This document shows, in pieces, positions 16,985 to 26,376 of a DNA stretch of 48,018 nucleotides (its first letter is position 1; each line of letters begins with the position of its first letter). The stretch covers positions 1-48,018 of the forward strand of contig DRFJ01000042.1 in NCBI GenBank assembly GCA_011050615.1, in the 5' to 3' direction. The position numbers and the translations under genes were made by a program. Source of the stretch: Bacteroidota bacterium (lineage in GTDB: Bacteria; Bacteroidota; Bacteroidia; Bacteroidales; VadinHA17). The notes beneath the pieces were generated by a model. The model was not told the DNA's origin. It saw nothing but the letters and a program-made list of their open reading frames with translations, and ran no database searches.

Positions 16985-18199
16985 ATGAAAACAGTGTTTG
17001 GCGGATTATTCAGGGGTGACAGAGTTGTATGGGGACTGATTGTACTCTTCATGATCTATTCCCTTCTTGCCGTTTACAGCTCATCTGTGAGTGTGGCATT
17101 TGCCAGGCATGGGGGCAATACAACCTTCTTCCTCAAATCTCAGGCTATGATGCTTATCTTTTGTGTATTTATCATTACCCTTACTCACCATCTGCCATAC
17201 AGGATTTATTCATCGCTGGCAGGCTTTATTTTGTTTGTCGCAATTATTTTATTGATTATTACACTCTTATTCCCCGTCCGCATCAATGAAGCCTCACGGT
17301 GGATTATGATACCCGGTACGGGATTTATGATACAAACTTCAGACCTGGCAAAGGTGGCAATTGTAATATACCTGGCCCGTATGTTATCCCAGAACCAGCA
17401 TAGCCTTAATAATTTCAAGCTCATGACAAGGATTATGATAGTACCTGTTGCCATCGTGTGTGCCTTGATCATGCCTGAGAACCTTTCCACCGCCGTAATG
17501 ATATTTGCCATGGCGCTGCTTATTATGTTTATCGGGAGAATGCCTTTTAAATATCTTCTTGCCTGGATGGGCATAGCCCTGGCAGCAATAGTGATTTTTG
17601 CCTTACTCCTTGACCTGGTGACCGAAACTAACAGGGTATCGGTATGGAAGAGCAGGATAGAAAATTATGTAGAGGGAGATAGCGGGAACAGTGATGCGGA
17701 TTACCAGTCGAACCAGGCAAAAATAGCCATTGCTACCGGCGGACTAATTGGCAAGGCTCCCGGCAACAGCGTTCAGCGGAATATGTTGCCGCAATCAAAT
17801 TCTGATTTCATTTTCGCCATAATAATTGAGGAGTATGGTCTCTTGTTCGGCGCGCTGCCGGTACTTTTCGGATACCTTATCTTATTGTTCAGGGGAATTT
17901 CAATAGCCCGGAAATGTGAAACGGCCTTTCCTGCCTTCCTGGTACTGGGCCTTACCATAATGCTTGTTACCCAGGCTGTAATAAATATGTCGGTAGCAGT
18001 GGGACTGCTGCCTGTTACCGGACAAACTTTGCCGATGATAAGCTGGGGCAGAACTTCAATGGTCGTATCCAGCTTTTCACTGGGAGCCATACTTGCGGTA
18101 AGCCGTGTGGTGAGGGCGAAAAACCTTGAACATCAGCAGGCTGAAGTAGAGGAAGAAAGCCCCGATGATGGTTTAATATATGAAACAGTAAATGGATAA
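16985..18199 (+). CDS. ftsW: Septal peptidoglycan polymerase of the SEDS family
   Basis: A 404-residue multi-pass membrane protein with about ten helices. SEDS signatures are visible: NEASRWIMIPGTGFMIQTSDLAK (the extracellular loop region), DYQSNQAKIAIATGGLIGKAPGNSVQRNMLPQ with the SNSDFIFAIIIEEYGL loop, and MSVAVGLLPVTGQTLPMISWGRTSM near the C-terminus. FtsW is the glycosyltransferase that polymerises septal glycan strands together with FtsI. Its C-terminus is charged and cytoplasmic. The gene overlaps murG by 8 bases. Confidence 0.95.
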   Translation: MKTVFGGLFRGDRVVWGLIVLFMIYSLLAVYSSSVSVAFARHGGNTTFFLKSQAMMLIFCVFIITLTHHLPYRIYSSLAGFILFVAIILLIITLLFPVRINEASRWIMIPGTGFMIQTSDLAKVAIVIYLARMLSQNQHSLNNFKLMTRIMIVPVAIVCALIMPENLSTAVMIFAMALLIMFIGRMPFKYLLAWMGIALAAIVIFALLLDLVTETNRVSVWKSRIENYVEGDSGNSDADYQSNQAKIAIATGGLIGKAPGNSVQRNMLPQSNSDFIFAIIIEEYGLLFGALPVLFGYLILLFRGISIARKCETAFPAFLVLGLTIMLVTQAVINMSVAVGLLPVTGQTLPMISWGRTSMVVSSFSLGAILAVSRVVRAKNLEHQQAEVEEESPDDGLIYETVNG

Positions 18200-19289
18200 G
18201 AAAATAATCATAAGCGGAGGAGGTACGGGAGGTCATGTTTTTCCCGCTATCTCAATAGCCAATGCCCTGAAGAGGATTGACAGGGATGTGATTATTCATT
18301 TTGTCGGGGCTGTCGGAAGACTTGAGATGATAAAGGTGCCCGAGGCCGGATATGAGATAAGTGGTTTGCCCGTGGCAGGATTTGAACGTAAGCTGAGCAT
18401 CAAAAACCTTTCGGTTATTATTAGACTTTTAAAAAGTATGTCCGGGGCAAGAAAAATAATCTCATCATTTAAACCCGATGTGGTTGTGGGCGTGGGAGGT
18501 TATGCCAGCGGCCCGATTCTCAAAATTGCACAGAGAAAAGGTATCCCGACTATTATACAGGAACAGAATAGTTATGCCGGAGTTACAAATAAACTTCTTG
18601 CAAGAAAAGCAAGGTTGATATGTGTGGCTTATGAAGGGATGGAAAAATACTTCCCTCGTGAAAAGATATTATTAACAGGGAACCCGGTGAGAAAAGACCT
18701 TGCTGAACTTGAAAATAAGAAAAAACAGGCATACCGGTATTTCAACCTGGATAACTCCCTTCCCGTGATCCTGGTGATTGGAGGCTCCGGGGGCAGCCGG
18801 ACAATTAATGAAAGTGTTGCCGCCGCTTGTGAGAAACTTGAAAAGAACGGTATCCAGGTAATATGGCAAACAGGTAAATTTTATTATGAGACGATAAAGG
18901 ATGAATTTGGTAAATTAAAAAGCAGGCTGGTTCATATCTGCGATTTCATAGACAGGATGGACCTTGCCTATGCTGCAGCTGACATTGTGGTTTCCCGTGC
19001 CGGTGCAGGTACAATATCCGAGTTGAGCCTTGCAAGTATGGCGTCAATCCTTATCCCTTCGCCCAATGTTGCCGGTGATCACCAGACTAAGAATGCAATG
19101 GCACTGGTTAGCAGAAAGGCTGCTTTGATGCTTACTGACAATGAAGCAGTGCTTAGGCTGGCAGATACAATTACTGACCTTGTGAATGATCCCGGGAAAC
19201 GAAAGAGCCTGTCGGAGAATATTTCTTCAATGGCCTTTAAAAACTCGGATATAAAAATTGCCAAGGAAATTTTGAAACTGGCTGAATGA
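18192..19289 (+). CDS. murG: Lipid II-forming N-acetylglucosaminyltransferase
   Basis: A 365-residue GT28 glycosyltransferase of standard length. The N-terminal glycine-rich loop SGGGTGGHVFPAISIANAL, the PDVVVGVGGYASGP segment, IIQEQNSYAGVTNKLL and the C-terminal SRAGAGTISEL donor-binding motif are all intact. It transfers GlcNAc from UDP-GlcNAc to lipid I on the cytoplasmic face of the inner membrane. It overlaps ftsW upstream and murC downstream (4 bases), so translation of the three is probably coupled. Confidence 0.96.
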   Translation: MDKKIIISGGGTGGHVFPAISIANALKRIDRDVIIHFVGAVGRLEMIKVPEAGYEISGLPVAGFERKLSIKNLSVIIRLLKSMSGARKIISSFKPDVVVGVGGYASGPILKIAQRKGIPTIIQEQNSYAGVTNKLLARKARLICVAYEGMEKYFPREKILLTGNPVRKDLAELENKKKQAYRYFNLDNSLPVILVIGGSGGSRTINESVAAACEKLEKNGIQVIWQTGKFYYETIKDEFGKLKSRLVHICDFIDRMDLAYAAADIVVSRAGAGTISELSLASMASILIPSPNVAGDHQTKNAMALVSRKAALMLTDNEAVLRLADTITDLVNDPGKRKSLSENISSMAFKNSDIKIAKEILKLAE

Positions 19290-20668
19290 TTGATTTCGGA
19301 AAAATATCAAATGTGTGGTTTATTGGTATCGGAGGTATCGGTATGAGTGCCCTTGCAAGATATTTTTCTGAAGGAGGATTCAATGTCGGGGGCTATGACA
19401 GAACGGAATCATCTCTTACACGTGAACTTATCTCTGAAGGGATCAGGGTGGTCTACCGGGATGCTACGGGAGAAATACCCGATGAATATCTTGACCGGGC
19501 AAAAACCCTGGTAATATATACGCCTGCAATACCACCGGCTAACAAGATGTCAGCCTGGTTCAGGGCAGAAGGCTACCAGATGCATAAGCGTTCTGAAATT
19601 CTGGGACTTATATCGAAAAAAAGCAGGGCTATAGCAATAGCGGGGACGCATGGAAAGACATCGGTATCAACTATTACTGCACATCTGCTCAAGCAATCTG
19701 AGGTCGATTGTTCTGCCTTCCTTGGAGGGATATCAAAGAATTACCGGACAAATATGCTTACAGGAAAGAGCAATTTTACGGTGATGGAGGCTGATGAATT
19801 CGACAGGTCTTTTCATCAGTTGAGCCCGGAAATGGCTCTTATTACATCGATGGATGCTGATCATCTTGATGTTTACGGCAGTTATGAAAATATGGTGAAG
19901 GCATATGGTGAATTTACAGGAAAAATTAAAGTAGGGGGCACCCTTGTTCTGAATGAGAAAATTGCCGGCAGAATAGACTTGCCAGCAGGATTACAGACCT
20001 ATACCTATGGTTTCAGTCCTTCGGCTGATTTTCAGGTTTCCGGCATAAGCAGAGTCATGGAGGCTTATAATTTCAGTGTTACTACACCATGGGGCAGCAT
20101 AGATGACCTGAGCCTGCTTATCCCGGGGAAGATGAATGTTGAAAACTCCCTGGGTGCAATAGCTATGGCAAAGCTGGCAGGTGTGAAAGATGAGGATATT
20201 AGAAAGGCACTGTTGTATTACAGGGGTGTTGTAAGACGGTTTGATGTCAGGATAAGCAATGATAAGATTGTTTATATTGATGACTATGCTCACCACCCCT
20301 GCGAACTGAATTATTGCATTGAATCGGTCAGGGAATTTTATGGGAACAGGATGATAACCGGGATATTTCAACCCCACCTGTATACCAGGACAAGAGACCA
20401 CGCTGATGGCTTTGCCGCTGCCCTGGATAAACTTGACAGGGTAATATTATTACCTGTTTATCCCGCCCGTGAAGAAGCAGTAGAAGGTGTTGACTCAGGA
20501 ATGATATATGACAGGATGATGCTGAAGGACAAGATCATTGCAGCAAAGGATGAACTGACTGAAATTCTTGAATCCTTAAAAATAGATATACTGCTGACAA
20601 TGGGTGCAGGAGATATAGACAGGCTGGTTGAGCCTATAGAGGATTTGCTAAGAAAACGACTGGGATGA
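19286..20668 (+). CDS. murC: UDP-MurNAc:L-alanine ligase
   Basis: A 460-residue Mur ligase. The N-terminal Rossmann loop GIGGIGMSALARYF, the ATP loop AGTHGKTSVSTITAHLL starting near residue 119, MEADEFDRSF, TSMDADHLDVY and the C-terminal DDYAHHPCEL and FQPHLYTRTRD motifs identify MurC. It adds L-alanine to UDP-MurNAc, the first step of the stem peptide. The start overlaps the murG stop and the end overlaps the ftsQ start by 4 bases each. Confidence 0.96.
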   Translation: MIDFGKISNVWFIGIGGIGMSALARYFSEGGFNVGGYDRTESSLTRELISEGIRVVYRDATGEIPDEYLDRAKTLVIYTPAIPPANKMSAWFRAEGYQMHKRSEILGLISKKSRAIAIAGTHGKTSVSTITAHLLKQSEVDCSAFLGGISKNYRTNMLTGKSNFTVMEADEFDRSFHQLSPEMALITSMDADHLDVYGSYENMVKAYGEFTGKIKVGGTLVLNEKIAGRIDLPAGLQTYTYGFSPSADFQVSGISRVMEAYNFSVTTPWGSIDDLSLLIPGKMNVENSLGAIAMAKLAGVKDEDIRKALLYYRGVVRRFDVRISNDKIVYIDDYAHHPCELNYCIESVREFYGNRMITGIFQPHLYTRTRDHADGFAAALDKLDRVILLPVYPAREEAVEGVDSGMIYDRMMLKDKIIAAKDELTEILESLKIDILLTMGAGDIDRLVEPIEDLLRKRLG

Positions 20669-21438
20669 AAGTATTAAAAAAAATATGGTGGATGCCACTG
20701 GTTATATATATGACCATTATACCCTCATTTGTGTCTGACAGGGTCTACAATGAAATATGCAGGGAGATTAAAATATCAATAGTGGATTCATCACAGTACA
20801 GGTTTATAACAAACGCGAATATTCTTTCGATGATACAGGACGAAAAGATTGAATTCCTGGGACATGAACTCAATACAATAAACCTTGAAGGGATAGAGAA
20901 TCTTCTCTTAAGTGTTCGTGAACTGGAATGTGCCGAGGCGTATACTACTGCTGATGGTGTTTTACATGTAGATGCCAACCAGCGTGATCCTGTGATGCGT
21001 GTAATAACTGTTTTCGGGAATAATTATTATATCGATAAATACGGATATGTCATACCTCACAGGCAAATATACACACCACGAATGATTGTCGTTTCAGGCA
21101 ATATTGAGGTTCCTGACAGTTGTATCATGGGAAAAAGCATACTGGAAGAGGATGATAATTTATTGGTCAGGAAAACCTTTTCCCTGGTTGAATATATAAG
21201 CGCCGATGAATTCTGGAAAAGACAGATAGAGCAGATATGGATAAATGATAAAAAAGAAATTGAACTGGTTCCAAGGGTGGGTGACCATATCGTAAAATTC
21301 GGGGAGGTCGGTAATTATAAGTGGAAATTTAATGTCCTGAGAACATTTTACAACCAGATTATGCCTCAGGCAGGCTGGGATAAGTATGATGAGATCGACA
21401 TGCGGTTTAACGGACAGTTAGTATGCAGGAAAAAATAA
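20665..21438 (+). CDS. ftsQ: FtsQ-like division protein
   Basis: A 257-residue protein with a short cytoplasmic N-terminus, one membrane helix at about residues 8-24 and a periplasmic region. Residues 35-105 look like the small POTRA-type domain (RFITNANILSMIQDEKIEF, then ECAEAYTTADGVLHVDANQRDPVMRVI), and the following IDKYGYVIP and LVPRVGDHIVKFGEVGNYKWKF match the FtsQ beta domain. FtsQ links the FtsL/FtsB pair to the rest of the divisome. Identification is mainly by topology and position between murC and ftsA. Confidence 0.88.
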   Translation: MKVLKKIWWMPLVIYMTIIPSFVSDRVYNEICREIKISIVDSSQYRFITNANILSMIQDEKIEFLGHELNTINLEGIENLLLSVRELECAEAYTTADGVLHVDANQRDPVMRVITVFGNNYYIDKYGYVIPHRQIYTPRMIVVSGNIEVPDSCIMGKSILEEDDNLLVRKTFSLVEYISADEFWKRQIEQIWINDKKEIELVPRVGDHIVKFGEVGNYKWKFNVLRTFYNQIMPQAGWDKYDEIDMRFNGQLVCRKK

Positions 21439-21473
21439 TATTACAGTTAAAACAATTTCATATTGAGTAAGTT

Positions 21474-22823
21474 ATGAACAATAATGAACAGTATGTAGCA
21501 GCAATCGACATTGGAACTACCAAAATAGTTGCAATCGTCGGTAAGAAGAATCCTAACGGCAAAATCGAGATCCTTGGCTTAAGCAAGGCACCTTCAAACG
21601 GAGTAAAGAGGGGTGTTGTGCTTAACATTGAGGAAACCGTCAGTGCCATTGAAACCACAGTGACTGATGTGCAGCACCGGTCAGGTATAGTTTTTACTGA
21701 TGTCTTTGTTGGTATAGCAGGTCAGCATATCAAAAGTATGAAAAGCAGGGGTTATATAAACCGTAATTCGCTTGATGATGAAATAACCAAGGATGATGTC
21801 TTTAACCTTACCCAGGATATGCATAAAATTCCTATTGAGATCGGGGAGGAGATAATACATGTAATTCCGCAAAATTTCATTGTCGATAACGAAACAGGTG
21901 TAAAAAATCCCATTGGAATGTGCGGAAAGAGGCTTGAAGCCAATTTTCATATTGTAATAGGCCAGGTTGCTTCAGCAAAAAACATCGAGAAATGTATCAA
22001 GAAATCAGGGCTCAAAGTCAAGGACCTCATACTTGAACCCCTCGCCTCATCTGATGCTGTTCTCACCGATGATGAGAAAGAAGCAGGTGTAGTTCTTGTT
22101 GATATAGGTGGCGGTACTACCGATGTGGCTGTATATTATGATAATATAATAAGGCATACGGCTGTGATACCTTTTGGAGGTAACGTCGTAACAAAAGACA
22201 TCAAAGAGGGATGCTCAATCCTGCTGAGGTATGCCGAACAGTTGAAGGTACAGTACGGTTCGGCACTGGGGGATATTGCACCGGAAGACAAGGTAGTATC
22301 AGTACCCGGTATCAGTGGCCGTGATCCCAAGGAGATTTCCTTTAAAAGCCTGGCATATATTATCCAGTCAAGAATGGAGGAAATAATCGATGCAGTGAAT
22401 TTCGAAATTCAGTCATCAGCCTATGCTGAAAAAATATCTGCGGGAGTGGTTATTACAGGCGGTGGAGCCATGCTTAAGCATCTTCCTCAGCTTGTGAAGT
22501 TCAAAACCGCAATGGATGTAAGAATAGGTTTTCCGAATGAACACCTTGCCGGAAGTTCCAGGGAAGAAATTAACCAGCCTATGTTTTCAACCAGCGTGGG
22601 CCTGATAATGCGCGGTCTGGATTACCTTGAAACCTATAAGAGCAGTTTCAATGCCGGGGAAAAATCTGAAATGTCCGAAGAAGAAGAGGAAAGCTTTGAA
22701 AGAAAGAGGGCTGAAACCCAAACAAGACCCCTCGACGAAACAGATGGGAAAATCAGCTGGACGGAGAAAGTCAAAAAAAGCCTCAGCAAAATGTTTGAAA
22801 CGGAGGACCAGGATATAAGCTGA
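21474..22823 (+). CDS. ftsA: Actin-like division protein FtsA
   Basis: A 449-residue protein. The actin-fold phosphate-1 motif AIDIGTTKIVAIVG lies at residues 10-23, the 1C domain follows, and LVDIGGGTTDVAVY and VVITGGGAMLKHL give phosphate-2 and adenosine motifs. The C-terminus has a charged linker rich in Glu and Arg and ends with an amphipathic helix (ISWTEKVKKSLSKMF) that would bind the membrane. FtsA tethers FtsZ filaments to the inner membrane. It lies 35 bases after ftsQ and 51 bases before ftsZ, the only visible gaps in the cluster. Confidence 0.96.
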   Translation: MNNNEQYVAAIDIGTTKIVAIVGKKNPNGKIEILGLSKAPSNGVKRGVVLNIEETVSAIETTVTDVQHRSGIVFTDVFVGIAGQHIKSMKSRGYINRNSLDDEITKDDVFNLTQDMHKIPIEIGEEIIHVIPQNFIVDNETGVKNPIGMCGKRLEANFHIVIGQVASAKNIEKCIKKSGLKVKDLILEPLASSDAVLTDDEKEAGVVLVDIGGGTTDVAVYYDNIIRHTAVIPFGGNVVTKDIKEGCSILLRYAEQLKVQYGSALGDIAPEDKVVSVPGISGRDPKEISFKSLAYIIQSRMEEIIDAVNFEIQSSAYAEKISAGVVITGGGAMLKHLPQLVKFKTAMDVRIGFPNEHLAGSSREEINQPMFSTSVGLIMRGLDYLETYKSSFNAGEKSEMSEEEEESFERKRAETQTRPLDETDGKISWTEKVKKSLSKMFETEDQDIS

Positions 22824-22874
22824 TAAACTTATATGCTTACATAACGAATATATGAATCTTAAATATATATAACC

Positions 22875-24326
22875 ATGTCTGACGAATTAATGAATTTTGA
22901 TCTCCCTGTTGAGAGATCTTCAATAATTAAAGTACTCGGAATAGGCGGTGGCGGAAATAATGCTGTTAACCATATGTATAACGAAGGCATTACTGATGTT
23001 AATTTTGTTATCTGCAACACCGATGCCCAAGCCCTGGCCGAGAGCCGTATACCCGTAAAAGTCCAGATAGGTGAAGACCTGACTGAAGGAAGGGGCGCGG
23101 GCAGTAAACCCGAGATAGGACGAAGGGCTGCCGAGGAAAACATTGACCAGGTGCTTAATGCGCTGGGAGGCAATACCCGGATGGTGTTTATTACCACAGG
23201 CATGGGAGGAGGAACGGGTACGGGCGCAGCACCCGTAATAGCCAGGGCATGCAAGGAAGCCGGACTGCTTACCATAGCAGTGGTAACAATACCTTTTAAG
23301 TCGGAAGGTAAAATAAGAATTAAAAATGCAGTCCAGGGTATAAATGAACTCAAAGATCATGTCGATTCATTGCTGGTAATAAATAATGAAAAACTGAGGG
23401 AAATATTCGGAGACCAGCCCGTGTCAACAGCCTTTGCCAAAGCTGACGATGTGCTGACAATGGCTGTAAAAGGTATTGCTGAGATAATAACCGTTGCAGG
23501 CTATATTAATGTCGATTTTGCCGATGTTGAAACGGTTATGCACGATTCAGGTGCCGCAGTAATGGGGACAGGATCATCTTCCGGGGAAGACAGGGCTCTG
23601 AAAGCCATAGAAGAGGCTATATCGTCACCACTGCTTAATTCAAATGATATACACGGTGCAAAAAGCATACTGCTCAATATAACAACAGGCCTGGGTGAAC
23701 ATGAACTTACCATGGATGAACTGGGCGAAATAACGGATTATGTATACGATGTGGCTTCTAATGATGCATTGATCATAAGGGGATTATCCAAAGACGAAAG
23801 CCTCGGCGATAAAATCTGCGTTACCGTAATCGCAACAGGCTTCGAGCCTAACAGTGTACTTGAACCATACCGGTCCACCACAAAAACTGAAAAAATAAAC
23901 CTGGAAACGGGAAAGGTAAACACCGGTGCGCCCGAGAAGAAAAAAGAAAAACAGGCAACTATCGAGGTAAAAACAAAAAAACGTGAGATGTTCGATGACT
24001 ATGAAAATGAATTGCAGAGGAAACTTGAATTCGATTTCGTGGTGAAAAATGATGAGAAACAGAATGAGCTGAACCAGGGTGACGGTACACTGAGGAAAAT
24101 CAAACATATGCAGAATATTCTCAAGAACGAAGGCCTTTCACATCAAACCATGAGGGAGAACGTGGATGAATTTGAAGATGTGCCCGCCTTTATAAGAAAA
24201 AAAATCAAACTGGATAACGAAAAAAGGAAAGATAAATCTGAAGTATCAAAATTTACATTGTCGGATGATGATGACGAACCTTCCCTGAGGGATGACAATG
24301 CTTATCTTAACGATAATGTAGATTAG
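22875..24326 (+). CDS. ftsZ: Tubulin-like division protein FtsZ
   Basis: A 483-residue protein. The GTP-binding signature GMGGGTGTGAAPVIA lies near residues 109-123, preceded by GIGGGGNNAVNHM and CNTDAQAL and followed by the VADVLTMAVKGI-like T7 region (KADDVLTMAVKGIAEII). After the globular part comes a charged linker of about 100 residues. The conserved C-terminal peptide that binds FtsA appears as DVPAFIRKKIKL at about residues 434-446 and is followed by about 38 more acidic residues ending LNDNVD, as in other Bacteroidota. This is the last gene of the cluster; a terminator follows 27 bases later. Confidence 0.97.
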   Translation: MSDELMNFDLPVERSSIIKVLGIGGGGNNAVNHMYNEGITDVNFVICNTDAQALAESRIPVKVQIGEDLTEGRGAGSKPEIGRRAAEENIDQVLNALGGNTRMVFITTGMGGGTGTGAAPVIARACKEAGLLTIAVVTIPFKSEGKIRIKNAVQGINELKDHVDSLLVINNEKLREIFGDQPVSTAFAKADDVLTMAVKGIAEIITVAGYINVDFADVETVMHDSGAAVMGTGSSSGEDRALKAIEEAISSPLLNSNDIHGAKSILLNITTGLGEHELTMDELGEITDYVYDVASNDALIIRGLSKDESLGDKICVTVIATGFEPNSVLEPYRSTTKTEKINLETGKVNTGAPEKKKEKQATIEVKTKKREMFDDYENELQRKLEFDFVVKNDEKQNELNQGDGTLRKIKHMQNILKNEGLSHQTMRENVDEFEDVPAFIRKKIKLDNEKRKDKSEVSKFTLSDDDDEPSLRDDNAYLNDNVD

Positions 24327-24352
24327 CTGCTCCGTACTTAACTGTAAATGTG

Positions 24353-24384
24353 AAGGCAGGCCAATTCCGGGACCTGCCTTTTTT
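24353..24384 (+). terminator. Intrinsic terminator of the dcw cluster
   Basis: AAGGCAGG at 24353-24360 pairs with CCTGCCTT at 24373-24380 across a 12-base loop and runs into a T-tract (TTTTTT from 24379). It closes the cluster after ftsZ. Confidence 0.8.
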
Positions 24385-24397
24385 CGACAGATTTATT

Positions 24398-24405
24398 TAT
24401 CTTTG
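24398..24405 (+). promoter_or_regulatory. -7 promoter element directly in front of the porin gene
   Basis: TATCTTTG matches TAnnTTTG and lies only six bases before the ATG at 24412. A transcript starting about seven bases downstream of this element would have almost no leader. The upstream terminator occupies the expected -33 region, so the -33 element is not clear. Confidence 0.5.
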
Positions 24406-24411
24406 AAAACC

Positions 24412-26346
24412 ATGAAAAGGACATTAATATATATTTCATTATTAATTGTCTCATTAAATGCTTTTGCACAAAAAAGCAGAATACCTGAGAAAACAGACTC
24501 GGTTACCCATATTACAAAGCAGTATAAACTAAATGAAACCTATACCGAAATAATCGATGTGCCACTGGATACAATCGTAAATACTTTCCACAGGTATAAG
24601 GTAACTGAAGATATTTCTCCCTTTTTTCAAAATCTTGGTAATTACGGCTTAGCCTGTGTCGAAACCGATTTCTTTGACAGACCCGCCGATCCGGAAGCTT
24701 TTATTTACAGGCACCTGAGATATTACATGCACCATGGAGGAAACAAAATGTATGTTGATACCCAGGTACCTTTTACTGAACTGCAATGGACCTATGGGGG
24801 AGAAAGAAAAGTTGCAGAACAAACACTCGGGGTAAGACATGCTCAGAATGTAAATCCTTTCCTGAATTTTGGCCTTGACCTTAACATTATCTACAGCCTG
24901 GGACAGTATCATTACCAGAAATCAGATAATAAGGCATTTACCCTGCATGGTTCCTGCCTGAAGGATAAGTATAAGGCCTTTGCCTCCTGGAGTATCAATA
25001 ACCTTATTGCATATGAAAACGGAGGGGTTGCAGACCCTTCAGTGCTTGATCAGTATGATACAAGGGATGTTCCAGTAAACCTCGGGGGTTTAAATGAGGC
25101 TAAAAGCAGGGTAAAGAGCATGAATTTTCAGGTTGTGCAAAAATATACCATCGGGGGAGCAAAGAAAGCTGCAACTGATACTGTTGATACCCGGAGGAAA
25201 GGTGGTGTTAAAGGAACATTCTCACATATACTCGAATATGATAAAGGAAGACGCATATACGAGGATAATGCACCTGGTTCAGGCTTCTATGACACTATTT
25301 ATATAGAGGGATCCGCTACCTATGATTCGCTCTATGCAAGAATACTGAAAAATACTCTGAGGTTCGATTTTAATACCAGTGAGACAGCTAAATTTCAGCT
25401 GGGCATAGGTGTGGGAGCCGTGAATGAACAGAATATCTTCGCCCAGATAGTGCCTTCAGATGAAGAGGGAATTCCGGCAGACTCATTACACCGGAAGCAA
25501 AGTTCCAATGCTGTGATCGGGACACTCTTCAGCAGGATAGGGCAGAAATTTGACTGGCATGCCGACGGGAAGCTGTATTTTGCAGGACTGAGGGCAGGTG
25601 ATTTCCAACTTAAGGGTAATATCAACTGGAGCTTTAATGAAAACGAAAAAAAATCGGAATTAAGGGCGAGGGGCAGTGTCTTAAATACCGGTCCTGCATG
25701 GTGGATGAACAACTGGGGCAGTAAACATTTTAAGTGGACAAATGATTTCGGCAGCGAGTTCAGGATTAACTTTGGAGGGACCTTTGATTACCCGGGAATA
25801 GATTTTAGTGCCGGGCTCGATTACTCACTTGTAGCAAACATGTTCTATTTTAACATGAATGCAGTGCCCGAACAGCACGACGGAGTAATATCGGTGTTAA
25901 GCGCCAGGCTGAATAAAAATTTCAGCTTCTGGAAACTCAGGTTTGATAATTCACTGCTTTTCCAGAAAAGCAGCAATATAGATATACTCGACCTTCCCCT
26001 GCTTTGTGCCAGGATGGCTTTTTACTTCGATCATGAGTTCCATTTTAAGACAACCGGAGGCAGCTTGCAGACACAACTGGGATTTGAAGCAGAATATAAT
26101 ACGGCATATTATTCGTATGCCTACATGCCTGCCACAGGTGTTTTCTATGTGCAGAATGAAATGAAGACAGGTAATTATCCCCTTATTAACGTGTTTGCAA
26201 ATATTAAGATAAAAAGAACCAGGATATTTGTCGGTTTTGATCATCTCAACTACGGACTGATGGGCTATGATTATTTTCTGAGCCCTTATTACCCGATGAA
26301 TATAAGAATGTTCAAGTACGGGATTGCATGGACGTTCTATAATTAA
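24412..26346 (+). CDS. Putative outer membrane porin (Porin_10-like)
   Basis: A protein of 644 residues from the ATG at 24412 (an upstream in-frame TTG at 24403 lies inside the promoter element and is rejected). A signal peptide (MKRTLIYISLLIV, cleavage after about ALNAFAQ) is followed by a short periplasmic region and then a long series of amphipathic beta strands with alternating aromatic residues, ending in YGIAWTFYN, a typical outer-membrane C-terminal strand with a terminal aromatic residue. The general pattern (ENIRMFKYGIAWTF-like end, FDHLNYGL strand, LRYYMHHGG near the N-terminus) fits the Bacteroidota putative porin family PF14121. Substrate unknown. It stands alone after the dcw terminator. 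Confidence 0.75.
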   Translation: MKRTLIYISLLIVSLNAFAQKSRIPEKTDSVTHITKQYKLNETYTEIIDVPLDTIVNTFHRYKVTEDISPFFQNLGNYGLACVETDFFDRPADPEAFIYRHLRYYMHHGGNKMYVDTQVPFTELQWTYGGERKVAEQTLGVRHAQNVNPFLNFGLDLNIIYSLGQYHYQKSDNKAFTLHGSCLKDKYKAFASWSINNLIAYENGGVADPSVLDQYDTRDVPVNLGGLNEAKSRVKSMNFQVVQKYTIGGAKKAATDTVDTRRKGGVKGTFSHILEYDKGRRIYEDNAPGSGFYDTIYIEGSATYDSLYARILKNTLRFDFNTSETAKFQLGIGVGAVNEQNIFAQIVPSDEEGIPADSLHRKQSSNAVIGTLFSRIGQKFDWHADGKLYFAGLRAGDFQLKGNINWSFNENEKKSELRARGSVLNTGPAWWMNNWGSKHFKWTNDFGSEFRINFGGTFDYPGIDFSAGLDYSLVANMFYFNMNAVPEQHDGVISVLSARLNKNFSFWKLRFDNSLLFQKSSNIDILDLPLLCARMAFYFDHEFHFKTTGGSLQTQLGFEAEYNTAYYSYAYMPATGVFYVQNEMKTGNYPLINVFANIKIKRTRIFVGFDHLNYGLMGYDYFLSPYYPMNIRMFKYGIAWTFYN

Positions 26347-26376
26347 TATGTATATTAGTATTGTTCATCCATACTG

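Noticed and set aside
12904..24326. Absence of murF, murB and ddl from the cluster as an anomaly
   Set aside because: This gene order without murF is ordinary in Bacteroidota, so it was not counted as a finding.
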